From NCBI GenBank assembly GCA_030674185.1, contig JAPXFY010000030.1:37530536-37594535 (forward strand): a DNA stretch of 64,000 bases, written 5' to 3'. The notes below the pieces were generated by a model. That model ran no database searches, was not told the DNA's origin, and saw only the letters and a program-made list of their open reading frames with translations. How positions within the stretch are numbered: the stretch's first letter is position 1; each line of letters starts with the position of its first letter. This DNA is from Monoplex corrugatus. Its lineage: Eukaryota; Mollusca; Gastropoda; Littorinimorpha; Ranellidae. Shown in pieces: positions 40,603 through 54,483 of the stretch. The translations under genes were made by a program, and so were the position numbers.

Positions 40603-43422
40603 TTCAGAAGTGAAGAATGAATGTCCCTGTCTGTGAAATCTCAACAAACAAACAAAAAGAAATTGCAACAAGGAATGTCAGGACATTGTTGCATAAAGGA
40701 AAATTAGACAAATATCAAAATGGAGATGGAAAGGCTTAACATTACTATTTTAGGACTAGGGGAAGTGAGATAGAAGGGGGTATGCTTGATAACATCAGAA
40801 GAGCATACAATAGTATATTCTGGTGGAAACTCACATGAAAGAGGATTAGGCGCAAATCAAAAGCAATTTAAGGGACACTGGGCTGTGTCTGACAGAGTTT
40901 TGCTGGTTAAATTGCATGGCAAGCCATTTGATATCAACATCATTCAAGTGTATGCACCAAAATCCGCAAGTACTCAGGACGAAATTGACAACTTCTACGA
41001 AGTATTAGAGATGGCCGAGGCCCAATGTAAATCACAAGAAGTTACAATAATAATGGGAGATTTTAATGCTAAAGTGGGACAGGATAGGATGGAGAATATA
41101 GTTGGACCTCATGGCCTTGGTACACAAAATGAAAGGGGAGGGAAACTTGTAGAATGGGCACAGATGAATGAGTTCATAGTGGAAACACCTGGTTTGAGCA
41201 GCCTAACAGAAGAAAAGGACTTGGATGAGTCCAGGAGATAATAACAAAAATCAGATTGAATACATCCTAATTAATAAAAGATTAGAAATTCTTTACTGAC
41301 GGTGAAAACACTACCAGGTGCAGACTGCAACAGTGACCACAATCCTGTAGAGGGAAGATTTAGGCTGAAATTAAGGAAAAGGAAACAGACCAAAAGCAAA
41401 ATCAAACTAAATCTTGGACTCTTAAAGACAGATGAAATGATACGTAAAAAATGTAACGTACATGTTCAAAACAAATTCAGTGCTCTGAAGATGTTGGTGA
41501 CAGAGAGGAACAATGGACACAGTTGAGAAATTCGATAAATGAAGCTTGTGAAGAAATCCCTAGAGTAGATAGAAAAGTAAAAAAGAACTGGATGACAAAA
41601 GAAATTTTTGGCTTGATGTAGGAACGAAGGAAGGCAAAGAGAAAGGAGGAAAGATACAGGAAGATAAACAAAGAAATCAAGAATGGGTGCATGAAGCTAA
41701 GGAGCTTGACTGAAAACAAAATGCAAAGAAATAGAAGACCGACACAAAACGGATCCTCAGAGTATGTACAGAAGAATTGAAGAAATTGTCCATAGGAAAA
41801 ATACATGCATATCAACTGATTGTTTAAAATCGAAAGATGGTACGCTTATCATGGAAAAGACAAAATATTAGATAGATGGGGAGAGTACATTAAAGACCTT
41901 TTTGAAGATGACAGAAACGAAGAAAACATTATAAGAAAAAACGATGAAGGACCACCCATAATGAAAGATGAAGGCAGAGCAGCACTGAAAAAGATGAAAC
42001 CAGGACCAGACAACATTACTACAGAGATAATTGAAGCCCTAGAGGAATTTGGTATTGAAAAAATAACAAACCTCCTAAACGAAATTTACGACACTGGAAA
42101 AATCCCCAAAGATATGTCAAAATCAATTTTCATTGCACTTCCAAAGAAGACAGGGGCAATAGAATGCGAACTCCATCGCACAATCAGTTTGATGAGTCAT
42201 GTAACAAAAATCCTTTTAAGAATAATCATGATGAGAACAAGGAATAGAATCAAAAGAGAAATAGCGGAAGAATAGTGTGGATTTTTCGAAGGGAAAGGAA
42301 CAATTAATACAAGAACTATCATAGAGAGGTCAATCGAGATGAATAAGGATAAGACATAAAGAATTGATCAACCAACAAGAAAAACTCAAAATTGATGGAA
42401 AAGATCTACGAATAATCAGAAATATGTATTGGGAACAAACAGCTGCAATGAGAATAGAAAACGATATAAGCTCTTTCCAAAACATCAAAAGAGGAGTCAG
42501 AAAAGATTGTGTTTTGTCACCAGATCTATTTTCACTTTACAACGAAAACATCATGAGAAACCTAGGAGAATACCCTGGATTAAAGGGTTGGAGGAAAATT
42601 ATTGATAAACAACATTCGATACGCAGATGATACCGTGCTAATTGCAGAAAGTGAAAGGGACCTACAAAACCTTGTAAATATACTAGAAATAGAAAGCAAA
42701 GGTAAGGGGTTGGAGCTAAACAGCAAGAAGACTGAAGTCATAGTAATCAGTGAAATACATGAAATCCCCTCGAAATCCCCTCATACAAAATAACAGCAAA
42801 CAGCACAACCTTCAGACAGGTTGATAAGTTTAAATACCTGGGAACGGTCATTTCACCAGACGGCAGATGCACATCAGAAATAGCCAGCAGAATCGGCCAA
42901 GCCAAAACAGCATTCAAGAAGATGAAAAGCGTTCTTACCAACGAATGCCTATCAATTAACATCAGGAAGAGAGTTCTTGAATGTTATATAGAACCAATAC
43001 TGTTGTACGGTTGTGAGGCGTGGACAGTCAACCAGCAAAGCCAGAACAAGATTGAGGCACCTGAGATGTGGTTTGTAAGAAGAATGTTGAGAGTTCCATG
43101 GACAGCAAAGAAAACAAACGAGACAGTCTTGATGGAGGCAGACACAAGAAGATCATTGATAAGGAAGATTACGAAAGGCAAACAACATTTATAGGCCATT
43201 TTATGAGGAAAGTGGAATTGGAGCACCTGGTTACAACAGGAAAGTTGAAGGGAAAGAGAGCACCAAGTAGACCCAGGGAAAAAATATTGGCTGGACTTGC
43301 AGAGTGGCTGAAGACAGAGAGGGTGGAAGATGTGCTTCCAGCAACAAGGGATAGATGCATATGGAGGGCCATGATCGCCAACGCCATATGGCAAGGCACT
43401 TAATGATGATGATGATGATGTC
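40603..43422 (+). mobile_element. RTE-type LINE, near full length, inactivated
   Basis: The endonuclease begins near 40655 (TRNVRTLLHKGKLD), continues with EMERLNITILGLGEV and a stop, and includes IIMGDFNAKVGQD (about 41055-41095). The reverse transcriptase spans about 41820-42800 with the catalytic YADD in [20 protein letters not shown] (42611 onward). The C-terminal segment with [20 protein letters not shown] reaches about 43403. The end is a TGATGA repeat. There are multiple stops and frameshifts, so it is not active. It is inserted in an I/Nimbus-like LINE in the opposite orientation, with CTAA on both sides (40599-40602 and 43423-43426). Confidence 0.88.
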
Positions 43423-45550
43423 CTAAAGAGTAAACCTTTCTATTTTTAATTTTGGAATTATAAAGCCAGTGCCTGCTTCACCATCATCTAGAACAGAGTC
43501 ATAACAAAACATTTTCAGGTGATGTAAATATTTTGTATGTAGATGTGACAGAACGCCAATTGCTAACAAGTGTGGATTAACATCCTTTCTCAAGTCTATT
43601 TCAGTGTAGTTGATAGTAAAGCTTATTTCTCTTCAGGAAGTCTTCCTTTTCAACGAAAAATTCATCCAGATCGCTATATCGTCAGCGTACTGAACTAAGT
43701 TTACACTGTTTGAGACTTGTGTTGGCAGGTCATAGATCAAAATATTAAATAATAGAGAAGATCTTACGGAGCCCTATGGAGTTCCCATGTTTCCAGATCA
43801 TTTTTCAGAGTGTGTATTACCTATTTTATCGACTATACTTCGGTCACTTATACATGCTTTGATAAAATAATAAAGATTACCTTTGAGACCAATATATTTT
43901 AATTTCAACAAAAGTCTCGCGTGCTTTTTTAAGATAAAAAAGACAGTTAAGACATTTTTCTTTTAGCAAATTTAGCTTTTATTTGAGTTGTCAGTTTGAC
44001 TAAATGGTCTGTCGTCGATCTACCTTTTTAAAATCCAGATTGGTTAATAGGTATTAAATTATTTTTCTCACAAAAGTAAGTCAGTCGATTCAATGATTTT
44101 TTTCCATTAGTTTCAAAACATAAGATGTTAGCGAGATAGATCTGTAAGTACCTGGATTAGAGCGGGGTTTATTAGCTTTTGGTATAGGTAACACGACTGA
44201 AGTCCCCCAGATGTCAGGTATGCGACCACTTTCCCAGGATTTTAGTATGATATTGCATAAGTATTCAATCAATTTCTCTGGTAAAAGATTTAAAAGGGTA
44301 CACGAAATGCCATCTAGTCCTACAGACGATTTTTTGCTGTTCGACGAGAGAAGAGCATCTTGAAGTTCTTGAAACATAATTTCAATATTTATGTACATGT
44401 GACTATCGAGGGGAGGATCTGATTATTCTTCTGATTCTTCAATTTTTCGTCTTTTCTTCCTCATGGGTGTAGACAAGTTACTGGAATTACTTGCTCTCGA
44501 AAAGAACTGTATACATTCTTCAGCTTTCTCAGATGACGAAGGAAATTTTGTTGTCTTTGATCTGAATAGGAAATTGTGGCAAATGAAAACCATTTTTCAA
44601 TTCTTTGACCTTGTATCAAATTTTAGGAAGATCTTTAGGCCCGAAAATTTGCTGAGAGCAAAAATCTGACTAATAACGCTTTTTGGCTTGGGCTATTAAT
44701 TTGTTCAAATGAAACTTTGCCACTTTTCTTTTGTAGGCTAATGGTCTCCTGAAGATTTAGTTTTAAATATGTTTTATGCATTTTTTGTTGTTCTTCGCTT
44801 CTTCACATAATTAATTCGATCAGCTAAATCCAACGTAATTACCTTTGTTTACATTTTTCCTTTTTGGAACTGAATTGCTTGCTGCCTCATGTAGCGCGTT
44901 TGTGAAGTGTGAATGCATATATCATTAAATTGTTACTTTCGTTAAACGTGCAATCTTTTCCCATTAAAATCTTATAGTATTTGATCCAGTTTGCACGGTT
45001 GTACATATATCTAGATATAACGTCATCTTGTTCTGGTGCGTTATCAAATGGTTCATTTATGACTGTGACAATTGGCAGGTGATCACATCCAAGGGAGTCG
45101 GATGTAACATTCCACGTACAATTAATGACGAGTTCAGGTGATAATAAGGTTAAGTCAATGGCAGAAGCCTTATGTTTAGGATTATCTGGAATTCTAGTTA
45201 TTCGATTTTTATCATTTAACAATATTAAACCAGGGTCAATGACACTTTCAATAAAACTATTGTTAGATAGACCTACATGTTGGCAGTCCTTGTCCCAGAA
45301 TGGAGAATGGGCATTGAAATCCCCCGCGATCAACAATTTCTCAGTATTTTCTAAAATCCGTAGGCAGTCACTGTTTTCTCCATCAGGGCCTCATGGATAA
45401 TACACAGACATGATATTTATAGTTGACACAGAGTTAATTTTCACATTCACAGCCACACAATAACACCATCAGTGTCCTTTGGCACAGAAGATTGAATGAT
45501 TTGATAATCCACATCGTTACGTATAAATGGCTGCATATATCTTTGAGTTA
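43423..45550 (-). mobile_element. I/Nimbus-like LINE, endonuclease and reverse transcriptase part
   Basis: On the minus strand an endonuclease with LLIAGDFNAHSPFWDKD and SAIDLTLLSPELVI (45345-44887) is followed by reverse transcriptase sequence VGLDGISCTLLNLLPEKLIE and the YRSISLTSYVLKLMEK block (44398-44090). Near 43680 is VQYADDIAIW, the catalytic YADD. At 43530-43427 YDSVLDDGEAGTGFIIPKLK begins the RNase H. Stops and frameshifts are present throughout. The 5' end is lost near 45550, just before a GT microsatellite. Confidence 0.85.
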
Positions 45551-45592
45551 TTATCACAGGTGTATGTCATAGGAGGATAGTAATAGTCTTCC

Positions 45593-45593
<1 letters not shown>

Positions 45594-45664
<71 letters not shown>
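45594..45664 (+). repeat. GT microsatellite
   Basis: A pure GT run of about 70 bp at the 5' edge of the I/Nimbus-like LINE, about 330 bp upstream of the SMARCC start codon. An A-rich tract of about 24 bases follows at 45837-45860. Confidence 0.93.
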
Positions 45665-45666
<2 letters not shown>

Positions 45667-45992
45667 CGTGTATGTGTTTACAGCAGAATTTCAATTCATC
45701 ACATTTGATCATTAATTTTTGGTCAATAGCAACTGTTTACTTTAAGAAGCTAAATAGCTAAAGATCGTGGCAACTACCGTGCATATATACACAATGAAAG
45801 GCTTTCCGGTTTCCAGTCTTCCCCAACTCCACTCCAAAAAAAAAAAAAAAAAAAAAAAACGTGGAAGATTAAATCGTCTATTTTATCAATGTATTTCAAC
45901 AAAAATAAAAACAGAGTTTATATTCACATGCAGTTTAAATTACAGATGTTGATCATAATTCACTGCAAGCCTTCCCACGCGCTAAAACAAAG

Positions 45993-46106
45993 ATGGCGTT
46001 CCACAGGAAAAAAGACGGTGGTCCAAATGTGAAATTTTATGAGTCTGTGGAAACAATCGCACAATTTGATACAGTTCGAACATGGCTGTACAAAAATTGC
46101 AAGAAG
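45993..46106 (+). CDS. SMARCC2: SMARCC exon 1 (residues 1-38)
   Basis: ATG in the context AAAGATGG starts [20 protein letters not shown] followed by [18 protein letters not shown]. The donor is GTCTGT (a weaker consensus) in phase 0. The start is chosen because the family begins shortly before KKDGGP. Confidence 0.93.
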
Positions 46107-47398
46107 GTCTGTATCATGCTGCATCATAAATGTCTGCCGAATTCGGTTATTTTGAAGTTTATGAAGACTTTTTGTCTTCATTCTTCTTTGTTCTGTTCAG
46201 CAATTGCCGGCATTTTCTTACTTTCTGCATAACATCGACATATCTAACTTGAATTTGAAATAAATAAATAGAAAATAACAAATAAACTGTCATGAACGTA
46301 TGAGTATTAGTTATTTTCCGATCCAATATTAATCAGTATGTGAGTGTTGTACATTTATTTTCTCGTTGATTTGTTAATTATTTTCATCAATTTGTATCCG
46401 AATCACGGCGAATGCAGTGAGAGTTACTTCCCCTGCGAAGTACGACTCTCATTGCAGTGTTTATTGTTTGATTTGGTTCAGTTTTTACATTGGCACCCAC
46501 CTCAAGTGATATGGCCGACAGAGATAACCATCCCAGGGAAGGGGGGGAAGGTGGACTTATCTAATCCTATACTGACACCACCAGTCTACCAGAACAACAA
46601 TGATGTAAAGATGGGACAGTGAGAAGGCCAGTTTTAATCATTAGCCTAATCATTTAAATTAATATAGCTCACCCTGGGATTCGAATCCTCAACCATTACA
46701 CAGCATTAGCATGTGAATCCGATGCTCAACCAACTGTGCTACTGAGGCACGCGCAATTCTACTGTGACATCTTGTAACATATATTTGTTTTTCAAAGGCA
46801 ATGTTTTTGTGATCCATCTCTTTGGTCATGGAGGTGATGGTTTGACATGTGTTTCCTCTGTATGTGTCTTACTGTCTGCTTATATTTTTTTGTGAAGTGC
46901 ATAGGGCTCATATGAAATGAGGTGCAATACGAGTTCAGAAATATTTATTATTATCAGTCAGTATTACTAGATGATGGTTTTTATGTGTAGTTTATGCCAG
47001 TGTCTTTAATCATGTACATGTTATATGATTTCAGGTCACTCAGGCAGACCCACCAACCAACAAGGGCCTGGCCAACCTGACCATCCAGCTGCTGCATTTT
47101 CAGGAGGAGACTTTTGGCAAACAGAATGCTAACCCAGCACTCACAAAGTTGCCTGTAAGTGTTGAATACAGTGAACTATTAATGCACACAGGTGAAATGA
47201 TGCATGCACACATTCAAGCAGGCCAGTACTCTCGCATTGACACACACACACACTTGAACGAAGAAGCAAATTATAATGGCCTAACAATGGCAACAGCAAG
47301 TAAAACAGCTGACAAGCAAGTCTATACATATATATATTATACACACAGATTCGCTAACACACAGCGTTGCACACATAGGGAAGTGTTCTCACACACAT

Positions 47399-47432
<34 letters not shown>

Positions 47433-48335
47433 ACACACCACACACACACACACACACACACCAACACACACACATACACATACACAAAACACACTGACAC
47501 ATGCACATGAACCAAATAACAAACTAGAAAGGGACGGCGCAGTAGATGAGTAGAATATCAGACTTAGATGGTCTGAGGTTTGGTTCCGTCAGGGTATAGC
47601 CTGCATGGTGGGATTAAGGGTGGAGGTTTGTGTCCAGTTTCATAGGTAAATGTGTGCAAACCATTTTATCACCTAAATTCCCTTATGTGTACACACAAGC
47701 AGAACGTAGTATGGGCATCAAAGATCCTGTAAGTCATTTATCTTTAGTGTCCGAGGGCTTATGGAAACATGAAAACTTCAGCAAACAAGACTGAAATTTT
47801 TATATGGTTAAGTGTTATGTGTGCAGACCTGTTTGTGCGTAAACCCCTTTTATATATGCACAAAGAACATCTGTTATGCATGTTAAAGATCCTCTCAGTC
47901 ATGAACATCAGTATCTGGTAGCGTATAGAACTCTAAAACTAAAAGCACTCAGAATGCATTCCCACAGAAGATAGGAAGTTCATATTATGCAGCAACATAC
48001 TGCCTGCGCAGTTTGCGCAAAGCAACATGCATACATCACATGTTTCTGACCTGTTTGTGGAAAATTGGAATGGTTACATTTTTTTTTTGAACAAAATAAA
48101 GAAGATCCTAACAATAACAGCAACAACAGCAAATGGTTAGAAACCAGTATACACACATAATTCCAAGCACTCTGTCACAGTATCAGACACCAAACAACAC
48201 AAACACTCACACAGACACACACACACACAACACGACACGACACGACACCACATCACACCACACCAACCACACCACACACACCAACCCACCACACCACACC
48301 ACACCACACACACACCACACCACACACACACACAC

Positions 48336-48399
<64 letters not shown>

Positions 48400-51229
48400 C
48401 AAAGCAAATGTTTGCGTAGTTTTAATGATAATGTAGTTTTGTTTTTGTTTAAATTGTTTATTTATTTAAATAAATTTCTTATGTACAGAATCGACTTTTC
48501 CTGGACTTCAAACCTGGTGGAGCTTTGTGTCAAATCTTTGCTGCTGTCTACAAGTTCAAGAGTGAACAGGGATGGTAAGTTTTGTTGTTGTTGTTTTTTT
48601 TATAGCTTTTTTTTTTTCAAAGAAAGAGTGATTGCTTCTTATTGATTGGAGTGTGCATATGTCCATCTGTCTGTTGGTAACAAAAATGTGTGAATAAGAT
48701 TTTCTCAGCTTTCAGTGCTTAGATCTTTTCAAAATAAATTCAGGAGTCAAAAGTCTAAGTTTGGAAGGTAAAGCTCTGAGGTTGAGGTCACACAGACCTC
48801 CCAAAATTGGCACTTTTTGAGGAATGTGTGTGAATAGCACTTTCTGAGGAATTTCTGACAGTATCTCAACTATCTGAAATATGTTTTCACTGTTGTTATT
48901 GTCCAACAATATCATCCATAAGTTTTAATTCAACCAGAGCTTTTCAAGGTCACAGCGACTTTGAGAAGTTTAATCAGTATTTTCTGCAATGTTTTTCTGT
49001 AATGATTTTTTTTGTAAAAACGGAGAATGTTCAAATGGCTTCACTGTCTTATAAATACAGTCTGCCTTTTTCAACCCAGAGAGGCCATTTTCATCCTGGG
49101 TGACCTCTGATGCTTCTTGACATGTGGTGTTTTCCATATATGATGAGGAAAAAAGTTGCATCACTGCCATGTACATTAAAACTACTGAAGCCTCAGTATT
49201 TGTGGGAATCTGTGCATGAAATTACACAGAATGATGCATTAGGTATAACAAGTTGTACTTTCAGATGGTATGTAAATAAATTCTTGAAATTACTACATAT
49301 TTATAAATTTGTGAAAATTCCGACACGAAAACTTATGAGAACTCACCATAGAAACAAAAAGCAAAAGAAGATGGGACATATGTTCCTCCTGACAAAATCT
49401 TGAAAGTGTTCAGAATGTGGATGACCACTTACCAAAGGATCATTGAAAACTGACGTGCTACAAAGAGGAGTGCACCAAAATAACTTGACCTGGTCATGTT
49501 GTCCACTGCTGTCACACTTCCCACTTTCACCCTATTCCTTCCCTTTCCACTAGTAATACTACTGCCTGGAAGTGGTAAATGATTGTGCACTGTTGGGACT
49601 GTGTGTACCATATACATTTATAAATTAAGATGTTGTCTAATTACCAGAATCAATGGCCACGAACTCTTGGTCCTGTGTTCACAGGCTCAGTCAGAGGTAA
49701 ATAATTTGCAGGATTATGAGACAGCCCTGGTGAGGCAATTTTGGTAGAATTCCGTTTCAAATCTTGGAAAAATTCAACTATTTTGGTGAGAGATGCATAG
49801 GACAGTGAATCATAAATTGGAAGCCAATCACTTTTATGAACTCTGTCGTTAGTGCTTCTCTCCCATTTACGTTATGCTGAAACTTGTGACAGATTATCTC
49901 CATTAATTTGCATTTGTATGCATCACAGAAGGCTTTGTGAGCTCCTTAGTTTTTACTTGATGGCAATCAACAGGTTAAAAGTGCTAATCAAATGAAAAAG
50001 AGAACTAGCATGTAAGAACGATTTTGTTCAATTTTTTGGTGGGGATAGAGGAGGGTTGAGCTTGCAACGCACACAAATAGAAATTGATGTGTTTTAGTAT
50101 TATCAATAATGTACAACCCCTGCCTCGGCACAAACAAAAAGTAAACTCATTTACAAAATGGCATAAAAAGCCATTGAAGCCTCCATCACCATCAAAAGGC
50201 TAGCACCATCTCACTGACAACATCATCATCATCATCATCATCATCAGGTGCCCTGCTGCATGGCGTTGGCGACCATGAACTTCCAACCATCTCTATCTCT
50301 CGTTGCCCCCAGCATCTCCCCCACCCTCTTCATCCCCAGCCACTCTGCAAGTCCGTCCAGCATTCTCTCCCTGGGTCTACCTGGTGCTCTCCTTCCCTCC
50401 AGCTTTCCCGTTGTGACCAGGTGCTCCAAATCCCCCTTCCTCATAAAATGGCCTATAAATGTTGCTTGTCTTTTCCTAATCTTTCTTATGAGTGATCTAT
50501 TTGTGTCTGCCTCCATCAAGACTGTCTCGTTTGTTTTCTTTGCTGTCCATGGAACTCTCAACATTCTTCTTAGAAACCACATCTCGGCTGCCTCGATCCT
50601 GCTCTGGCTTTGCTTGCTGACTGTCCACGCCTCGCATCCGTACAACAGTATTGGTTCTATATAACATTCAAGGACTCTCTTTCTGATGTTAATTGATAGG
50701 CATTTGTTGGTAAGAATGCTTGTCATCTTCTTGAATGTTGTTTTGGCTTGGCCGATTCTGCCAGCTATTTCCGATGTGCTTCTGCCGTCTGATGAAATGA
50801 CTGTTCCCAGGTATTTGAACTTATTAACCTGTGTCAAGGTTGTGCCATTTGTTTTTGTTTTGCATGAGGGGATTTCATGTTTTTTACTGATCACCATGAC
50901 TTCAGTCTTTCTGCTGTTTAGTTCCAACCCCTTACCTTTGCTTTCTGTTTGTAGTATATTCACAAGGTTTTGTAGGTCCCTTTCATTTTCTGCAATTAGC
51001 ACGGTGTCATCTGCGTACCGAATGTTTATCATTATCTATATTAAAAAAAAACTTTTCCAGGGGAGCATGCCCCTGGTTCCCTCTAGATTTTCAGAGATTT
51101 TTTTCATTTGGCATTGGGAGGCCTGATGCACGTACCTCCCTCCTTCCTTTTATTTTTGCTAAGCTTGTTCACTCTCACAAACACACACACGCACGCACGC
51201 ACGCATGCACACACACACACGCACGCACG

Positions 51230-51311
<82 letters not shown>

Positions 51312-53034
51312 CTCTCTCTCTCTCTCTCTAACTCACTCACATGTATGTACACATAGATGTATGCTTCTTCCTCCTCCATTTTATTTACTTTCGTCCCTTC
51401 CACAATCTTGTCCTGCAGGCGGCGCTTTGACTTCCAGTCTCCATCACGTATGGACCGCAATGTGGAGATGTTCATGCAAATTGAAAAGTCGCTGGTAAGT
51501 CAGAAATTGATGCAGCTGCCAGCGATCTTCATCACCCCTGAAGTGGACAAAGCTCTGGCTTCCAAACTGAAGGATATCATCAAGCGTCACCAGGGGACTA
51601 TGATCGACAACGAGGATGATGCCTCCCACATAATCTATCCGTTGCCCGTCAACCAACCTGCGGATGGTGGGTGATGGTTGCTTTGCTTATACAGTTTGTG
51701 GTGCAGCATGTGAGAACCAGGTTACTGATTCATCCATCTATTACTTGAAAGAAATGTATTGTCTGTTCTTTGAATAATCATAAATAATGAATTGTAACAG
51801 ATCATGGTTGGTGGGGGATTGCCCCTGTTAACCAGTTATTCATAAATTTTAAGAATGTGTTTAAAGATTAAATCAGTATTAAGAAATGTGTAATTTAACC
51901 TGGTTTTGGCATACTGCATCACATTTATAAATTTTCTTAACCTCTTCACTGCGCTGTTGACGAGTGACGATCGTCATAGAAACCGTCGTCTGCAATGCTC
52001 TGTTGACGATCGCGGATCGTCCCGTATCAAACACTCTTTCTCTTTTCGTCTAGCACATGACAGAATCGTTCTATTTATGATTTGATTAGGTCCCTTGACA
52101 ATCTTCGCTCTTTGAGTGCCGTTTGTTCAAGTTATTTAGATCATTTGCATAATTTATCACGATCGATTGGCAAGGTGCTACGAAGTTGAGCTTTCAGTTT
52201 TTGAAGCGCTATGGCTGCCCCACAACGAACCTACACAGTTGCAGAAGTTATTGAAGCGATTTTTCGAGATCAAGACAGTGGAGATGAAGACTTCAAGCCA
52301 GCTGGCTTCGAACTTCGTGAAGTTGATGCCAACGACCCAGATTTTGATGTGGAGGAATCTTTGGGTGACTGATCGTCTGAATCAAAGTAGGCCTATGGAG
52401 ATCCGATTGTTCCAGATGCAGGTAGGTGTATTTGAGAGCTTTATTCATTTTATAACATGATTGTATTGCTTTCTTCTCAGTATATTTATAAATAGAACAG
52501 CTAAGTGTGTGTATTGATGGCTGAGCCCTTTGTTTGGGCCTGGTCAGCGAGCGAGCCAGTGACCGAGTGGGCAATGTGTTCGACCTGTGGGCGTGTCACT
52601 CGTCGCTCGCTCGTTGCACGCTGTGTGTGTCTTGTTGATGATTTGTTTTTCTGGTCGGCCTCTGTCCTGTGCTATCTCCCTGGCCTTTGTGTGTTTGTGT
52701 GAGGAGTAGGCTACTATCTCCATGGCCTGTGTGTGTTTATGTGAGGAGTAGGGTGGGAGCAGAGGGGTGTGCGTGTGTGTGTGTGTGTATGTGAGAGAGA
52801 GAAAGAGAGACAGAGAGAGAGAGAGACTGTTGGTGTGACTTTTTATAGGAAATTGAAAGCATTCAGTGATAATACTGACAGAAACAATGTTGTAATGAAG
52901 TCACTTTGGTAGAAGCAGTACTCACTGGGTTTCTTTGCAGTGTTTGCTTGAGGAAAATGAAAAGGGGCGTGGCATGGGGAGTGGCATGGGGGAGTAGCAT
53001 GCTACCTATGTCAGTGTGTGTGTGTGTGTATATA

Positions 53035-53081
<47 letters not shown>

Positions 53082-54384
53082 CTTTTTTAATTTCATAAAA
53101 TATGTGGAAATTTGAATCCTTGCTTTCACTGTGCTACAGGTATGATAATGCAGCATGGTGATGATGTTCGGCCTGGACCTGCTGTTGCTGGACCTGCTGT
53201 TGCTGGACCTGCTGTTGCTGGGCCTGCTAGAAGGGGAAGGGGAGCAAGAGGGGGAAGGAGAGGACTGTGTTTAGAAGACAGCTTCCAGAACTACCACACT
53301 CAGAAGCGTTTTTACTGGGGATAGACACTGGGAGATAAAACCCTTTCATTTTATGTGTGGCTAGGCTGTGCTTATATTGTGGCTGGACACTGCTTTCTGA
53401 CCTTTGTACAGTCTATATCTTCAAATCAAAGTGTGCTATAAACTGCTTGTGAGCTCCTGCATCACTTGATTACATCATCATTGACTTTAACATTTTTTTT
53501 ATTGCATTTCAAAGAGTACATGTGACACTCTGGTACATTATTTCATTTTGAAATTGTCATAAACACAATCTTCATTCAATTTCCTTTCATTTGATATATA
53601 CTTTTATGTATCTATCTTCAATGCCTTCTGAATTATAAGCAATTGAAAATAATAAGCGTGATTTTTGTATGTTTCTGAAAAAAATCTCAGCATGTGTCTT
53701 AGCAAAACATGATAGCAGCGAAAGGGTTAATTCAGCCAGTTTATCTGTTGCTTGTTTTTCAGCCAGTTCATCTACAGGGCCGAAAGTATTCTGCAACAGT
53801 TACTAGGCTTAGGAATATTATGTATTTATAGAGCTGATGATGTGGATGTATGCACACACATATTCATATATGCACGATTTCTTCAGTTATGTCATCAGTC
53901 TCTCGCTCTGAGCAGTGGACAGATACCTACATATTTCTAGTTTCATCAGCTGAAAGATTATCAGTACTTAAGACAATAAACACCTTGATGATTTAAAAAA
54001 AAAAAAATATGCGCATTACATGAATTTTAATTCAACACATGCATAAGCACACATTAACATGCCCACACACTGAGAGAGATGCAGAAGGATAGAGGTAAGG
54101 AGTGAGAGAGAGGGGAAGATAGAGAGGGGAATAGAGAGAGGGGGGAATAGAGAGAGAGAGAGCGGGGAAACATAAATAACTATTTGATTGTTAGTGTTTC
54201 TCGTTGAAAAGTCATTATGACAGCAAAGTAGCGGATTGTCAGTGTGTATTTTGTCATAAATTGTGTTTTCACAAATGACACAATTAGAACAGTTTTCAGT
54301 GTTTTTGTTGGTGTTTTCATGAGCTTCCAAATACTGACATGACTTATAGGATCTTTGACATGCATACCTGATGATCTGCTTGCT

Positions 54385-54483
<99 letters not shown>

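Noticed and set aside
50248..51126. Plus-strand open frames of 138-146 residues opposite the RTE
   Set aside because: They are antisense shadows of the minus-strand RTE frame.
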